From DATEEG01 sp035525055 (GTDB lineage: Bacteria > Actinomycetota > Acidimicrobiia > Spongiisociales > ZC4RG35): a stretch of DNA of 6,621 bases. The position numbers and the translations under genes were made by a program. The notes under the pieces are model-generated. The model did not search any database. It saw only the letters and a list, made by a program, of their open reading frames with translations, and had not been told where the DNA came from. This document shows positions 1 through 6,234 of the stretch, in pieces. Within the stretch, counting starts at the first letter, position 1; every line of letters starts with the position of its first letter. Location of the stretch: assembly GCA_035525055.1 (NCBI GenBank), contig DATLEZ010000180.1:1-6621 (forward strand). The letters are read 5' to 3'.

Positions 1-58
1 CCATCTGCCCAGAGCCGAGGATTTTCGAGGATGTGGGCCAGCGCGAGCAGGGGTCGGA

Positions 59-221
59 ATGGACTTAGCTGACATAGCGAAAGCCGTGCAAAGGCGCTGG
101 CGAGTCGCGGCGTCCGTATTGCTGGTGACTCTGGTAGCCACACAAGGTGACCCCGATCCAGGTAGTCATCGGAGGCGGCACCCTGTTCGTGGTGGGACTT
201 CTGATCGGTTTCGCTGCCTAG
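59..221 (+). pseudogene. Internally deleted Wzz-type polysaccharide chain-length regulator
   Basis: Wzz-type proteins are inner-membrane polysaccharide co-polymerases with two membrane segments flanking a large loop, and they control chain length. Seen here: an ATG at 59 with a good Shine-Dalgarno (AGGGG at 49-53, 5-base spacing) starts MDLADIAKAVQRRW, then a hydrophobic stretch ASVLLVTLVAT. This matches the usual start of such proteins: a short basic amphipathic lead followed by the first membrane helix. At about 143 the coding signal moves to another frame: from 144 to the TAG at 219-221 the sequence reads KVTPIQVV followed by IGGGTLFVVGLLIGFAA. That is typical of the second, C-terminal membrane helix after its proline-containing lead. 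Only about 53 codons remain of an expected 200 or more, so the loop has been deleted. The original frame runs on into the next remnant. Family assignment is by pattern only. A small intact hairpin membrane protein is not possible without a frameshift. Confidence 0.55.
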
Positions 222-235
222 CAGCGAAACCGATC
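203..235. repeat. Perfect 15-bp-arm palindrome (possible hairpin terminator)
   Basis: Bases 203-217 (GATCGGTTTCGCTGC) are the exact reverse complement of 221-235 (GCAGCGAAACCGATC), with a CTA loop at 218-220. The left arm encodes the last residues of the Wzz-like remnant, and its TAG stop (219-221) lies in the loop. The right arm is outside that reading frame. An RNA copy would fold into a very stable hairpin, which fits a transcription terminator at a gene end. No T-rich tract follows, so a standard intrinsic terminator is not proven. It could also be a foldback duplication made during the rearrangement that joined the two neighbouring remnants. Confidence 0.75.
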
Positions 236-241
236 GCTACA

Positions 242-504
242 GGCAACGAGCTACGATCGCCCCGCCGGTTGATCGCTCTTGGTGCCGACGTCTCCTACGC
301 CGACCCCCAGGTCGAGCGGTTCATGGTCGACGGTCGCCCGGTTCTCCGCTGCACCGACGTTTTTTGCCGCGTTGCAGGAGACCGATCTGGCCTTGCTGCT
401 CGTTGCTCACTCGGCGTTCGATTTGCATGCGATCGCGGAGAAGTCTCCGCGGCTATTGGATACCCGAGGGGGTAGCCTCGGGCGGAAGCGTCGAGCGCCT
501 CTAG
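242..504 (+). pseudogene. C-terminal remnant of WecC-type UDP-ManNAc dehydrogenase, twice frameshifted
   Basis: UDP-N-acetyl-D-mannosamine dehydrogenase oxidises UDP-ManNAc to UDP-ManNAcA with NAD. Seen: the first frame gives NELRSP, then LIALGADVSYADPQVERF and CTDVF. After 360-365 the frame changes and gives FAALQETDLALLLVAHSAFD, then LLDTRG. After 468-472 a third frame gives GVASGGSVERL and a TAG at 502-504. These match the C-terminal UDP-binding domain of nucleotide-sugar dehydrogenases: the D-x-R-x-SP element, the ALGA-V-x-x-DP element, the hydrophobic LLVAH strand and the DTRG ending. Removing one T from the T6 run (360-365) and one G from the G5 run (468-472) restores a single open frame to the stop. 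The N-terminal three quarters, with the NAD domain and the catalytic cysteine, are absent, so the gene is dead even if both indels were errors. WecC is the usual partner of WecB, which is intact at 5056. Confidence 0.65.
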
Positions 505-532
505 ATTCCGGCCCTCTAAACGCACCAGGTCG

Positions 533-1375
533 TTACGCCGAGCTACCACGAGTGCTGTGGTCGCGACCCCATTCCTCCGCCCGTCCCAGAGCGACCTCAC
601 GACGAGCCCAGAGCTTGGCCGTCAATGACACTCCAAGGTAAGCCGGCAGGTCGATAATGCGGCTCGGATCGGTTCTGATGACTGCCAGCCAGTCGAACGA
701 GGACCCGACGACCCCCTTATTCGGTTGGCCACGGTCTCGTGCCTCCATCAAGCCGACATATGAACGGGTCTTGCGGCGAAGAAGGTCGCGAAGGCGGCGG
801 GGACCTTGCACCACCGAAATCGCCTGTTCAACGACAAGGCGCTCGTCGGCGTTGAAGAGATGGTGCACGAAGTGGTCATCGGCGACCAGGTCGGGAAACT
901 CGGCAAAGCGGGACCGGCCGCCCGTGCTCAGACCGTAGACACCCCTGCCCATGAGACCATGCTTTATCACCGGTAGCTGTGCCCAGATTCGCAAATGTGA
1001 GCGAACCACCCAACTCGAGTCGGTGGTATCGAGGCGCAAGGCAGGCGACGCGGCAAGAGCCTCGCTCCTCAGGGCTTGCGCCACCAGGCGAGCGTCGGGG
1101 TAGGTGAGGACAACGTCGGCGTCCATATATAGACGAGGGAACGCCGCAGCTATGCGATCACCCATGTTTAGGGCCTGCCATTTCGATGCCACTGGCGTTT
1201 CGGCGACGACAACCGTGGGCCCGAAACCCCTGGCCACCTCGGCGGTGTTGTCCGAGCACCCATTGCAGACGACGACGACCTCCAATTCGCCGGGTTCGGA
1301 TCCGGCCAGCAACGATCCCAGGCACCGGCCGATGACCGCTTCCTCATTGAACGCCGGGATGACGATGCTGAACAT
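533..1375 (-). CDS. Family 2 glycosyltransferase (GT-A fold)
   Basis: A cytoplasmic or membrane-associated sugar transferase that would use a nucleotide-sugar donor in polysaccharide assembly; donor and acceptor cannot be told from the sequence. The 280-residue protein opens with the classic GT2 strand MFSIVIPAFNEE. It continues with EVVVVCNGCSDNT (about residues 32-44), the metal-binding DxD-type motif YMDADV (83-88; D85 and D87), and a GRGVYGLS segment (143-150). DLVADDHFV (162-170) is the likely acceptor-side region carrying the catalytic acidic pair. The start at 1375 is preferred because the domain begins there. An upstream ATG at 1429 would add 18 arginine-rich residues and has no Shine-Dalgarno sequence; the one before 1375 (GGGCGG) is itself weak. 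The gene is convergent with the WecC remnant. A broken relative lies at 6485-6621 on the other strand. Confidence 0.88.
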   Translation of the reverse strand: MFSIVIPAFNEEAVIGRCLGSLLAGSEPGELEVVVVCNGCSDNTAEVARGFGPTVVVAETPVASKWQALNMGDRIAAAFPRLYMDADVVLTYPDARLVAQALRSEALAASPALRLDTTDSSWVVRSHLRIWAQLPVIKHGLMGRGVYGLSTGGRSRFAEFPDLVADDHFVHHLFNADERLVVEQAISVVQGPRRLRDLLRRKTRSYVGLMEARDRGQPNKGVVGSSFDWLAVIRTDPSRIIDLPAYLGVSLTAKLWARREVALGRAEEWGRDHSTRGSSA

Positions 1376-1938
1376 GTCCGCCCAGGATTGTGGCAGGCGT
1401 CGCCGAGATCGCGGGCGGCACACCCTCATAGGTCGGAGGGCAACAAATAAGGTCTTCAGGCCGGTTTGAACTGAGCTTGCCTGTCCACCAGGATCACGGC
1501 TGAAGCATTCTCCTGACCACGAAGCGTCTCATGCCCCGGTTCCTGGCCGGTGCCGACACGACTCGATGGGGCGCGCGCCGTGGGTTGGTCGGCCACGATC
1601 ATCGGGAGTTTACGGCTGGCTCGGCTGAAACTGGTGCCAGCGAGAGCCGAAGTGCGTCTTCGCCAAACCGGGGCCAGGATGACGTTCAATTACCCGAAGC
1701 ACCTCGTTCCGGCGTTGGTCGTTCTTGGTGACTTGATCGATCCCGAGTACGCCTTCCTCTATCAGTCCGTTACCTTGGTATCCTCCCCGTCATGGGCCGC
1801 GCAGAGGCCGGCTCATTCTGACAGCGGGTGCGGCCGGCACTGGATTCGTGCGAAGGGTGGATGCGCGTCCCTTACGCCGAAGACCCCATCCTGCGAGCAC
1901 GGTTGTGCATGCCGGGGAATCGGAGTGTAGGGCACCTT
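1376..1938. other. 563-base stretch without an intact gene, holding decayed coding fragments
   Basis: This stretch separates two divergently oriented glycosyltransferase genes, so promoters for both should lie here, though I find no clear -35/-10 pair. Several overlapping short frames show coding-like composition without continuous homology. The clearest is the FkbM-like fragment at 1550-1774. A further segment around 1803-1905 on the + strand, containing RLILTAGAAGTGFVRRVDA, has GC-rich coding character but no family I recognise. The picture is decay of one or more former genes rather than an ordinary intergenic region. Confidence 0.55.
1550..1774 (+). pseudogene. Possible N-terminal remnant of an FkbM-type methyltransferase
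   Basis: Read from a GTG at 1550, this frame gives a basic stretch (LRLARLKLVPARAEVRLRQT), then MTFNYPKHLVPALVVLGDLI and DPEYAFLYQ. A basic lead, a short beta-rich segment and a D-P-E-(Y/F)-x-F-L element just before the SAM-binding motif is the layout I associate with FkbM-family methyltransferases, which are common in actinobacterial polysaccharide clusters. The expected next element (a VDVGA-x-x-G SAM loop) is missing: after about 1774 the frame becomes SSPSWAAQRP and the similarity stops. It therefore looks like a gene fragment cut or frameshifted before its catalytic core. The family call is from memory of the pattern and is uncertain; it could be another polysaccharide gene. Confidence 0.35.
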
Positions 1939-2967
1939 GTGAAACAGGAAGATTCAACGAGACAAAACCTGCCCTCGTCACGAGACTCCGACCGAGCGTA
2001 TCCGTCGGTCAGTGTATCGATCGTGAATCACTCCTCACGCGATCTGCTGAGGGCTTGCCTTGAATCGTTGAGGCACTATCCCTACACGTTCGGGGAGATG
2101 GAGGTCGTGGTTCTCGACAACGCCTCAACCGACGGATCAGTCGAGATGCTGGAAAACGATTTCGCAGATGTCGTTGTGCTCGCCGAGCGGGAGCGTCGGG
2201 GTTTCGGGGCCAACCAGAATCGGGCCGTGCGCACCTGTCGCGGCGATCTCGTGTTCATCTTCAACCCTGACGCCGTCGTACACGAGCACACGATCGATCG
2301 CCTGGTCTCCGCTCTGGCGTGGGACGAAAGAGTGGCTGTTGCAGGTGGCCCCATCGTCAACGCCGATCACACGTTCCGCCAGGATCGGCCGCATCCGTTC
2401 CCAACCCCATTCAGCCCGCTGGCGAAGGCCTTCGGGCTGCAGCGGCTTTGGGCTCGCCGAAGAATCGGCCAGGCTGTGATCGACGACGGGTGGCCCAGCG
2501 GCGGCGCTTGTCTAATCGAGCGGCGAGCCTTCGTCGAGGTGGGAGGCTTTGATGAGGACTTCTTCATGTACTCCGAGGACGTCGATCTCTTCGCCCGGCT
2601 CGTGGCGCAGGGGCGACTCGTCGCATGGGTCGACGATGCGATCGTCACCCACCCTTATCGCGACGAACCGGCGCCCTTGGCGGCACGTCGCGAAGCCGAG
2701 ATCGTGCACGCCGAGCTGCAGTACATGCGCAAGCACTTCGGTCGGGTCTGGGTCTATCGCATAGGAGTCATCATCGACGCTGCGCTGCGCCTGGCGACGC
2801 TGTCTACTCCTTGGACATCCCGCTTCGTCAACCAACACGGGAAAAGTGTTTCGTACAACCTGCAAGCGCAACGGGCCAGGCTTGCAGCCGCAATCTCAAG
2901 GCAACAGAGGCCGGGACTTCGCGATTTGGCCCGCGAGTGGAACAACCACCGCCCTCCTGGCCATTGA
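1939..2967 (+). CDS. Family 2 glycosyltransferase, WbbL/rhamnosyltransferase-like
   Basis: The protein belongs to the GT2 group that includes WbbL-type rhamnosyltransferases and would add a sugar to a growing lipid-linked glycan on the cytoplasmic face of the membrane. With the GTG start it has 342 residues. Visible motifs are the first strand PSVSVSIVN (22-30), EVVVLDNASTDGS (55-67), GFGANQNRA (88-96), the DxD-equivalent FNPDAV (108-113), and SGGACLIERRAF (187-198). GGFDEDFFMYSEDVDLFARL (202-221) carries the catalytic acidic residues of this group. A helical tail of about 80 residues follows. The start is uncertain: the frame is open upstream, with ATGs at 1828, 1861 and 1909. I chose GTG 1939 because AGGG (1929-1932) sits 6 bases before it and it leaves a short natural lead; the residues upstream show no conserved character. 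A rhamnose substrate is inferred from the family only. Confidence 0.87.
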   Translation: MKQEDSTRQNLPSSRDSDRAYPSVSVSIVNHSSRDLLRACLESLRHYPYTFGEMEVVVLDNASTDGSVEMLENDFADVVVLAERERRGFGANQNRAVRTCRGDLVFIFNPDAVVHEHTIDRLVSALAWDERVAVAGGPIVNADHTFRQDRPHPFPTPFSPLAKAFGLQRLWARRRIGQAVIDDGWPSGGACLIERRAFVEVGGFDEDFFMYSEDVDLFARLVAQGRLVAWVDDAIVTHPYRDEPAPLAARREAEIVHAELQYMRKHFGRVWVYRIGVIIDAALRLATLSTPWTSRFVNQHGKSVSYNLQAQRARLAAAISRQQRPGLRDLAREWNNHRPPGH

Positions 2968-2971
2968 CGTC

Positions 2972-3002
2972 CCACCGAGGGCTGATAGCTTGAACTCGGT
3001 GG
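2972..3002 (+). terminator. Weak hairpin after the GT2 gene
   Basis: CCACCGAG (2972-2979) and CTCGGTGG (2995-3002) are perfect 8-bp inverted arms around a 15-base loop, beginning 4 bases after the TGA of the upstream glycosyltransferase. Position fits a terminator. The loop is long and no T-tract follows, so function is only possible. About 200 further bases (3003-3202) hold no gene I can support and may contain the promoter of the operon that starts at 3219. Confidence 0.35.
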
Positions 3003-3202
3003 AACGCGTCGGTGGGGAACCTGGGGCGAATGCTGTCCTGTGTAAGTTGGCATTTCTGAGTCGATCAGCGTTCACTTTTGCGCCGAGGTTTGCCGCCAAT
3101 GGTTTTGTAGTGCGGACCAACGCTGTATTCGCGTTTGCAGCCCGCGGGGCGACCAACCTGTATAAGCAGCCGCCGGTTCGGGCGTCGAGACGTTCCATCA
3201 AG

Positions 3203-3219
3203 TCGAGTGAGTCACTCGA
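3203..3219 (+). promoter_or_regulatory. 17-bp palindrome overlapping the first base of the operon's first start codon
   Basis: TCGAGTGA (3203-3210) and TCACTCGA (3212-3219) are perfect inverted 8-base arms around a single G at 3211. The right arm ends on the A of the proposed ATG at 3219. As DNA this has the shape of a dimeric repressor operator. As RNA, a 6-bp stem with a 5-base loop would hide the purine-rich GAGTGAG stretch that serves as the only ribosome-binding candidate. Either could set expression of the three-gene operon, but nothing in the window shows which, and chance cannot be excluded. Confidence 0.4.
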
Positions 3220-4307
3220 TGTCACTTGAACCTGGCGATATCCCAGGGCTCCTTGGCTTCGCCGAGGACGCGCTCGGGCAGCTCCGACTCCCCAACGGTC
3301 TCTATTGTTTTGACCGCACGTTTGATTCTCCCGTGCTTCGAGGCGAATCCGTCCGGTACTCGATCATGGTCCTGCTCGGAGCCCTCCGACGGAAGGCGAG
3401 CGGGTCGGAGCCGGGCGTCGCCATCGAGACGCTTCATCAGGCGATTGGAACCCGTCGCGCCACCCTCGACGTCGGAGATCTTGGCCTGTTGCTGTGGGCG
3501 GAATCCCGCATGGGGGCAGGGGAGGCTACCAACACGACCGCCCGGCTCGATCACCTCTCGGCCGACACCCAGGCACTGGATGGTCTACCTGGGATGGAAG
3601 CTGCCTGGTTCGTCCTCGGTGGCGTCGCCGCGGTATCAGCCGGGCTCCCAGCCCGGGCCTTGGCGGACAGGGCGATTGGTCACATGCGATCGAGAAGATC
3701 CCCACGATCTCCGCTCTTCCGCCATACCGGGCTTGATAAGGGCCGGGCCTTCCTCCCGAATTTCGCTACGGAGATCTACTCGCTGCTCGCTCTATGCGAG
3801 ATCGCCCGGAACGACCTGGCTGCGGATGCGCTGACCGACGCGACCCGGCTTGCCGATACGCTCATTGCGCTCCGGCTGCCCGACGGCGGCTGGCCATGGC
3901 TGTTTGACGCCGACCGGGCTGTCGTGGCCGAGCCCTACGAGGTGTACTCGGTTCATCAGGACGCGATGGCGCCAATGGCCCTCTTCGCCCTCGCCGAAGT
4001 GAGTGGCGACCGGAGATACTCTGAGGCCGCGGTCGAGAGTTCTCGCTGGGGCTTCGGTCACAACGAGCTCGGATTCGACTTCTACGACCAGCACAACCGC
4101 TTCGCCCACCGCTCGATCCGACGAGAAGGCTGGGCGCAACGGACAGACCTCGCTATCAACGTGGCGTTGGCGAAAAGCGGATCTCAGCGCCGAGCCAACT
4201 TCGGTGGGGTCACGGTCGAGACGACCTGCCGACCCTACCACCTCGGTTGGTTGCTCGAAGCGTGGTCAGGTCGGGAGCACCTGTCTCGACTGTTGAGGTC
4301 ACTGTGA
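3219..4307 (+). CDS. Uncharacterised helical protein of a polysaccharide operon
   Basis: The 362-residue protein is not one I can name. It has no signal peptide or membrane segment, so it is probably cytoplasmic. It is rich in amphipathic helices and in repeated aromatic and glycine turns: PNGLYCFD (25-32), FLPNFATEIYSLLALCEIA (178-196), LPDGGWPWLFDAD (220-232), YEVYSVHQDAMAPMALFALA (240-259), FDFYDQHNR (286-294), RREGWAQRTDLA (301-312) and RPYHLGWLLEAW (338-349). This spacing resembles alpha/alpha-toroid proteins (glycoside hydrolases and lyases of the (alpha/alpha)6 type, sugar epimerases of that fold, or terpene cyclase-like proteins with QW-type DGGW turns). A sugar-acting role is inferred from fold and neighbours only. 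The ATG at 3219 is chosen because conserved-looking sequence begins just after it; the frame extends back to an ATG at 3135 with low-complexity, arginine-rich residues. Its TGA overlaps the next gene's GTG by 4 bases, so the two are co-transcribed and probably translationally coupled. Confidence 0.82.
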   Translation: MSLEPGDIPGLLGFAEDALGQLRLPNGLYCFDRTFDSPVLRGESVRYSIMVLLGALRRKASGSEPGVAIETLHQAIGTRRATLDVGDLGLLLWAESRMGAGEATNTTARLDHLSADTQALDGLPGMEAAWFVLGGVAAVSAGLPARALADRAIGHMRSRRSPRSPLFRHTGLDKGRAFLPNFATEIYSLLALCEIARNDLAADALTDATRLADTLIALRLPDGGWPWLFDADRAVVAEPYEVYSVHQDAMAPMALFALAEVSGDRRYSEAAVESSRWGFGHNELGFDFYDQHNRFAHRSIRREGWAQRTDLAINVALAKSGSQRRANFGGVTVETTCRPYHLGWLLEAWSGREHLSRLLRSL

Positions 4308-5059
4308 CATTGGACACATCTCGCGGTCCCCGTGTCCGCCTCTTTGGAGTAGATATCGACGCGCTGACAATGGAGGAGACTCTCGACCGGGCATTTGAGT
4401 TGGCCGAGCAACGACGTGTTACCCAGCACGTTGTGCTGAACGCCGCAAAAGTCGTTCTGATGACCGAGGATGACCGATTGCGGGAGATCATCGCTAACTG
4501 CGATCTCGTCAACGCCGACGGCGCATCGGTCGTGTGGGCGAGTCGAGTACTCGGATCCCCCTTGCCCGAGCGGGTCGCCGGTATCGATCTGTTCCTCAGG
4601 ATTGTCGAACGAGCCGCCCGGACAGGCCACCGCGTCTACTTCTTGGGAGCCACCGACGACGTGTTGGGTTCGATGCTCGCAGTCTTCCGGAAGCATCACC
4701 CCAGCCTCGAAATAGGAGGATTTCGCAACGGCTACTGGGATGACGATGACGCGGTTGTCGCCGAGGTGAGGGAGGCCAAGCCATCGTTTCTCTTTCTCGC
4801 CATACCGAGCCCTCGCAAGGAGTACTGGCTGAGTGACCACCTCGCCGAGTTGGAGGTTCCCTTCGTGATGGGCGTGGGTGGTGCCTTCGACGTGGTTGCG
4901 GGCAAGGTGAAGCGGGCGCCGCAGTGGGTCCAGCGGATTGGCTTTGAATGGATGTACCGGCTGATGCAGGAGCCGAGGCGCATGTGGAAGCGGTATCTGC
5001 ACGGCAACACCGCTTTCATCCTGCTCACCCTTCGGGAGTGGAGGAGGAGATCCCAATGA
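4304..5059 (+). CDS. WecG/TagA/CpsF family glycosyltransferase (GT26)
   Basis: Members transfer N-acetylmannosamine (TagA) or N-acetylmannosaminuronate (WecG) from UDP to a GlcNAc on a polyprenyl-diphosphate carrier at the inner face of the membrane, an early committed step of teichoic-acid or enterobacterial-common-antigen type polymers. The 251-residue protein has the usual length and all hallmark segments: LNAAKVVLM (45-53), LVNADGASVVWASR (68-81) with the conserved catalytic Asp (D72), and PERVAGIDLF (88-97) with the conserved Arg and Asp. Further on are VYFLGA (111-116), GYWDDDD (143-149), FLFLAIPSPRKEYWL (162-176), GVGGAFDVVAGKVKRAPQ (190-207), and the basic, aromatic tail RIGFEWMYRLMQEPRRMWKR (211-230), which in TagA-type enzymes helps membrane binding. 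The GTG start overlaps the previous stop (GTGA, 4304-4307) and has GAGG at 4295-4298, 5 bases ahead. A longer frame from 4247 lies wholly inside the previous gene. With WecB next door, a ManNAc donor is likely. Confidence 0.93.
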   Translation: MTLDTSRGPRVRLFGVDIDALTMEETLDRAFELAEQRRVTQHVVLNAAKVVLMTEDDRLREIIANCDLVNADGASVVWASRVLGSPLPERVAGIDLFLRIVERAARTGHRVYFLGATDDVLGSMLAVFRKHHPSLEIGGFRNGYWDDDDAVVAEVREAKPSFLFLAIPSPRKEYWLSDHLAELEVPFVMGVGGAFDVVAGKVKRAPQWVQRIGFEWMYRLMQEPRRMWKRYLHGNTAFILLTLREWRRRSQ

Positions 5060-6234
5060 TCCGCACACCGGTCATTGTCGCCGGGGCAAGGCCGAACTTT
5101 CCCAAGGTGGCACCTCTGATGCGAGCATTTGCCAACCGCGGGGTGGATGCTCTGCTCGTGCACACCGGCCAGCACTACGACTCCAACATGTCGAGGAACT
5201 TCTTCGATGCTCTCGAGTTGTCAGAGCCGGTCGTCAATCTCGGGATCGGATCCGGATCACATGCCCAGCAAACAGCGGGCGTGATGACCGCATTCGAGGC
5301 GTGGCTCGGGGAGCATGATGAGGTCGACGCGGTGCTCGTGGTCGGGGACGTGAACTCGACCGTCGCCTGCGCCCTGGTCGCAGCCAAGACGGGGGTTCCA
5401 CTGGGGCATGTTGAGGCGGGGCTTCGCTCGTTCGATCGGTCCATGCCTGAGGAGATCAATCGGGTGGTAGTGGACGCTCTGGCCACGTGGCTATTCACGC
5501 CTGCTCCGGAGGCCGACGAGAACCTGCTGGCCGAAGGGGTCGAGTCGGCGAGAATCCATCGGGTTGGCAACATCATGGTTGATAGCCTTCTGGCGGTAAT
5601 GGACCGAGCACGGCTTCGGCCGGTCAGGCAGGAGCTGGGATTCGATGGTCACTTCGGGTTGGTCACGCTTCATCGCCCTGCCCTGGTAGACGAGACCGAT
5701 CGTCTCATCGATGTCATGGGAACCTTGGATGAAGTGGGCCGACTGATACCCCTGGTCTTCCCGGTTCACCCCAGGACCCAGGCGAAGATCAGAGCCGCCG
5801 GCGTCGATTTCGATCGGCGCAGGGTTCGATTGGTTGATCCACTGGGCTACCTCGACTTTCTCTGCCTCGAGGCGAACGCGGCCCTGATCCTCACCGATTC
5901 AGGCGGGATCCAGGAAGAGTCCAGCGTCTTAGGCGTGCCTTGTCTGACTCTCCGGGAGAACACCGAGAGGCCGATCACCGTTACACAGGGCACCAACCGG
6001 CTGGTCGGCTATGAGCGGGCGACGATATTGGCCGCTGCCGCTGACGCCCTTGTCACTGATCGGGCTCCGCGCGCGATCCCACTCTGGGACGGACTCACTG
6101 CAGAGCGCATCATCGACATACTCCGCATGCCGACCGAGCCTCCGACGTTCATCCCGCCGTCGCTCTTGGTCGATCCAACCGCGGAGTTCGGGGCCTCCCG
6201 ACACTTGGAGCAACCATCTCTCAGACTGTCATGA
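5056..6234 (+). CDS. wecB: UDP-N-acetylglucosamine 2-epimerase (non-hydrolysing)
   Basis: The enzyme interconverts UDP-GlcNAc and UDP-ManNAc in the cytoplasm and so supplies donor sugar for the TagA-type transferase encoded just upstream. The 392-residue protein has the two Rossmann domains of the GT-B-like epimerase fold. Visible motifs are IVAGARPNFPKVAPL (7-21), HTGQHYD (36-42), VVGDVNST (95-102) and GHVEAGLRSFDRSMPEEINR (117-136) with the active-site His and acidic residues. Later come TLHRPALVDE (204-213), FPVHPRT (235-241), LTDSGGIQEESS (279-290) and LRENTERPIT (299-308), the UDP-binding part. GARPN and GDVNST replace the GTRPE and GDTxS of the E. coli enzyme; I regard these as normal for a large subgroup. 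The ATG overlaps the upstream TGA (ATGA, 5056-5059) and follows a strong GAGGAGGAG ribosome site (5041-5049). About 33 residues after the usual last helix (DGLTAERIIDIL, 345-356) form a proline-rich tail that looks non-catalytic. Confidence 0.95.
   Translation: MIRTPVIVAGARPNFPKVAPLMRAFANRGVDALLVHTGQHYDSNMSRNFFDALELSEPVVNLGIGSGSHAQQTAGVMTAFEAWLGEHDEVDAVLVVGDVNSTVACALVAAKTGVPLGHVEAGLRSFDRSMPEEINRVVVDALATWLFTPAPEADENLLAEGVESARIHRVGNIMVDSLLAVMDRARLRPVRQELGFDGHFGLVTLHRPALVDETDRLIDVMGTLDEVGRLIPLVFPVHPRTQAKIRAAGVDFDRRRVRLVDPLGYLDFLCLEANAALILTDSGGIQEESSVLGVPCLTLRENTERPITVTQGTNRLVGYERATILAAAADALVTDRAPRAIPLWDGLTAERIIDILRMPTEPPTFIPPSLLVDPTAEFGASRHLEQPSLRLS

Noticed and set aside
434..482. Two short perfect inverted repeats (CGCGGAGA/TCTCCGCG at 434-451 and CCCGAGG/CCTCGGG at 463-482).
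   Set aside because: Both lie inside the former coding sequence of the WecC remnant and are explained by codons of a GC-rich gene; short arms such as these are expected by chance.
657..938. Open frame on the + strand of 93 codons.
   Set aside because: It is antisense to the well-supported GT2 gene at 533-1375 and is arginine- and threonine-rich without any recognisable motif.
3161..3166. TATAAG as a -10 element for the operon starting at 3219.
   Set aside because: The nearest -35-like sequence (TTTGCA, about 3134) is about 21 bases away, outside the usual spacing, so no promoter is claimed.
2896..3225. Minus-strand frame of 109 codons covering the gap before the operon.
   Set aside because: It overlaps the end of the GT2 gene, shows no family pattern, and has no convincing ribosome site.
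4235..5068. Long minus-strand frame of 277 codons.
   Set aside because: It is a complete antisense shadow of the wecG/tagA-type gene, whose motifs on the + strand are unambiguous.
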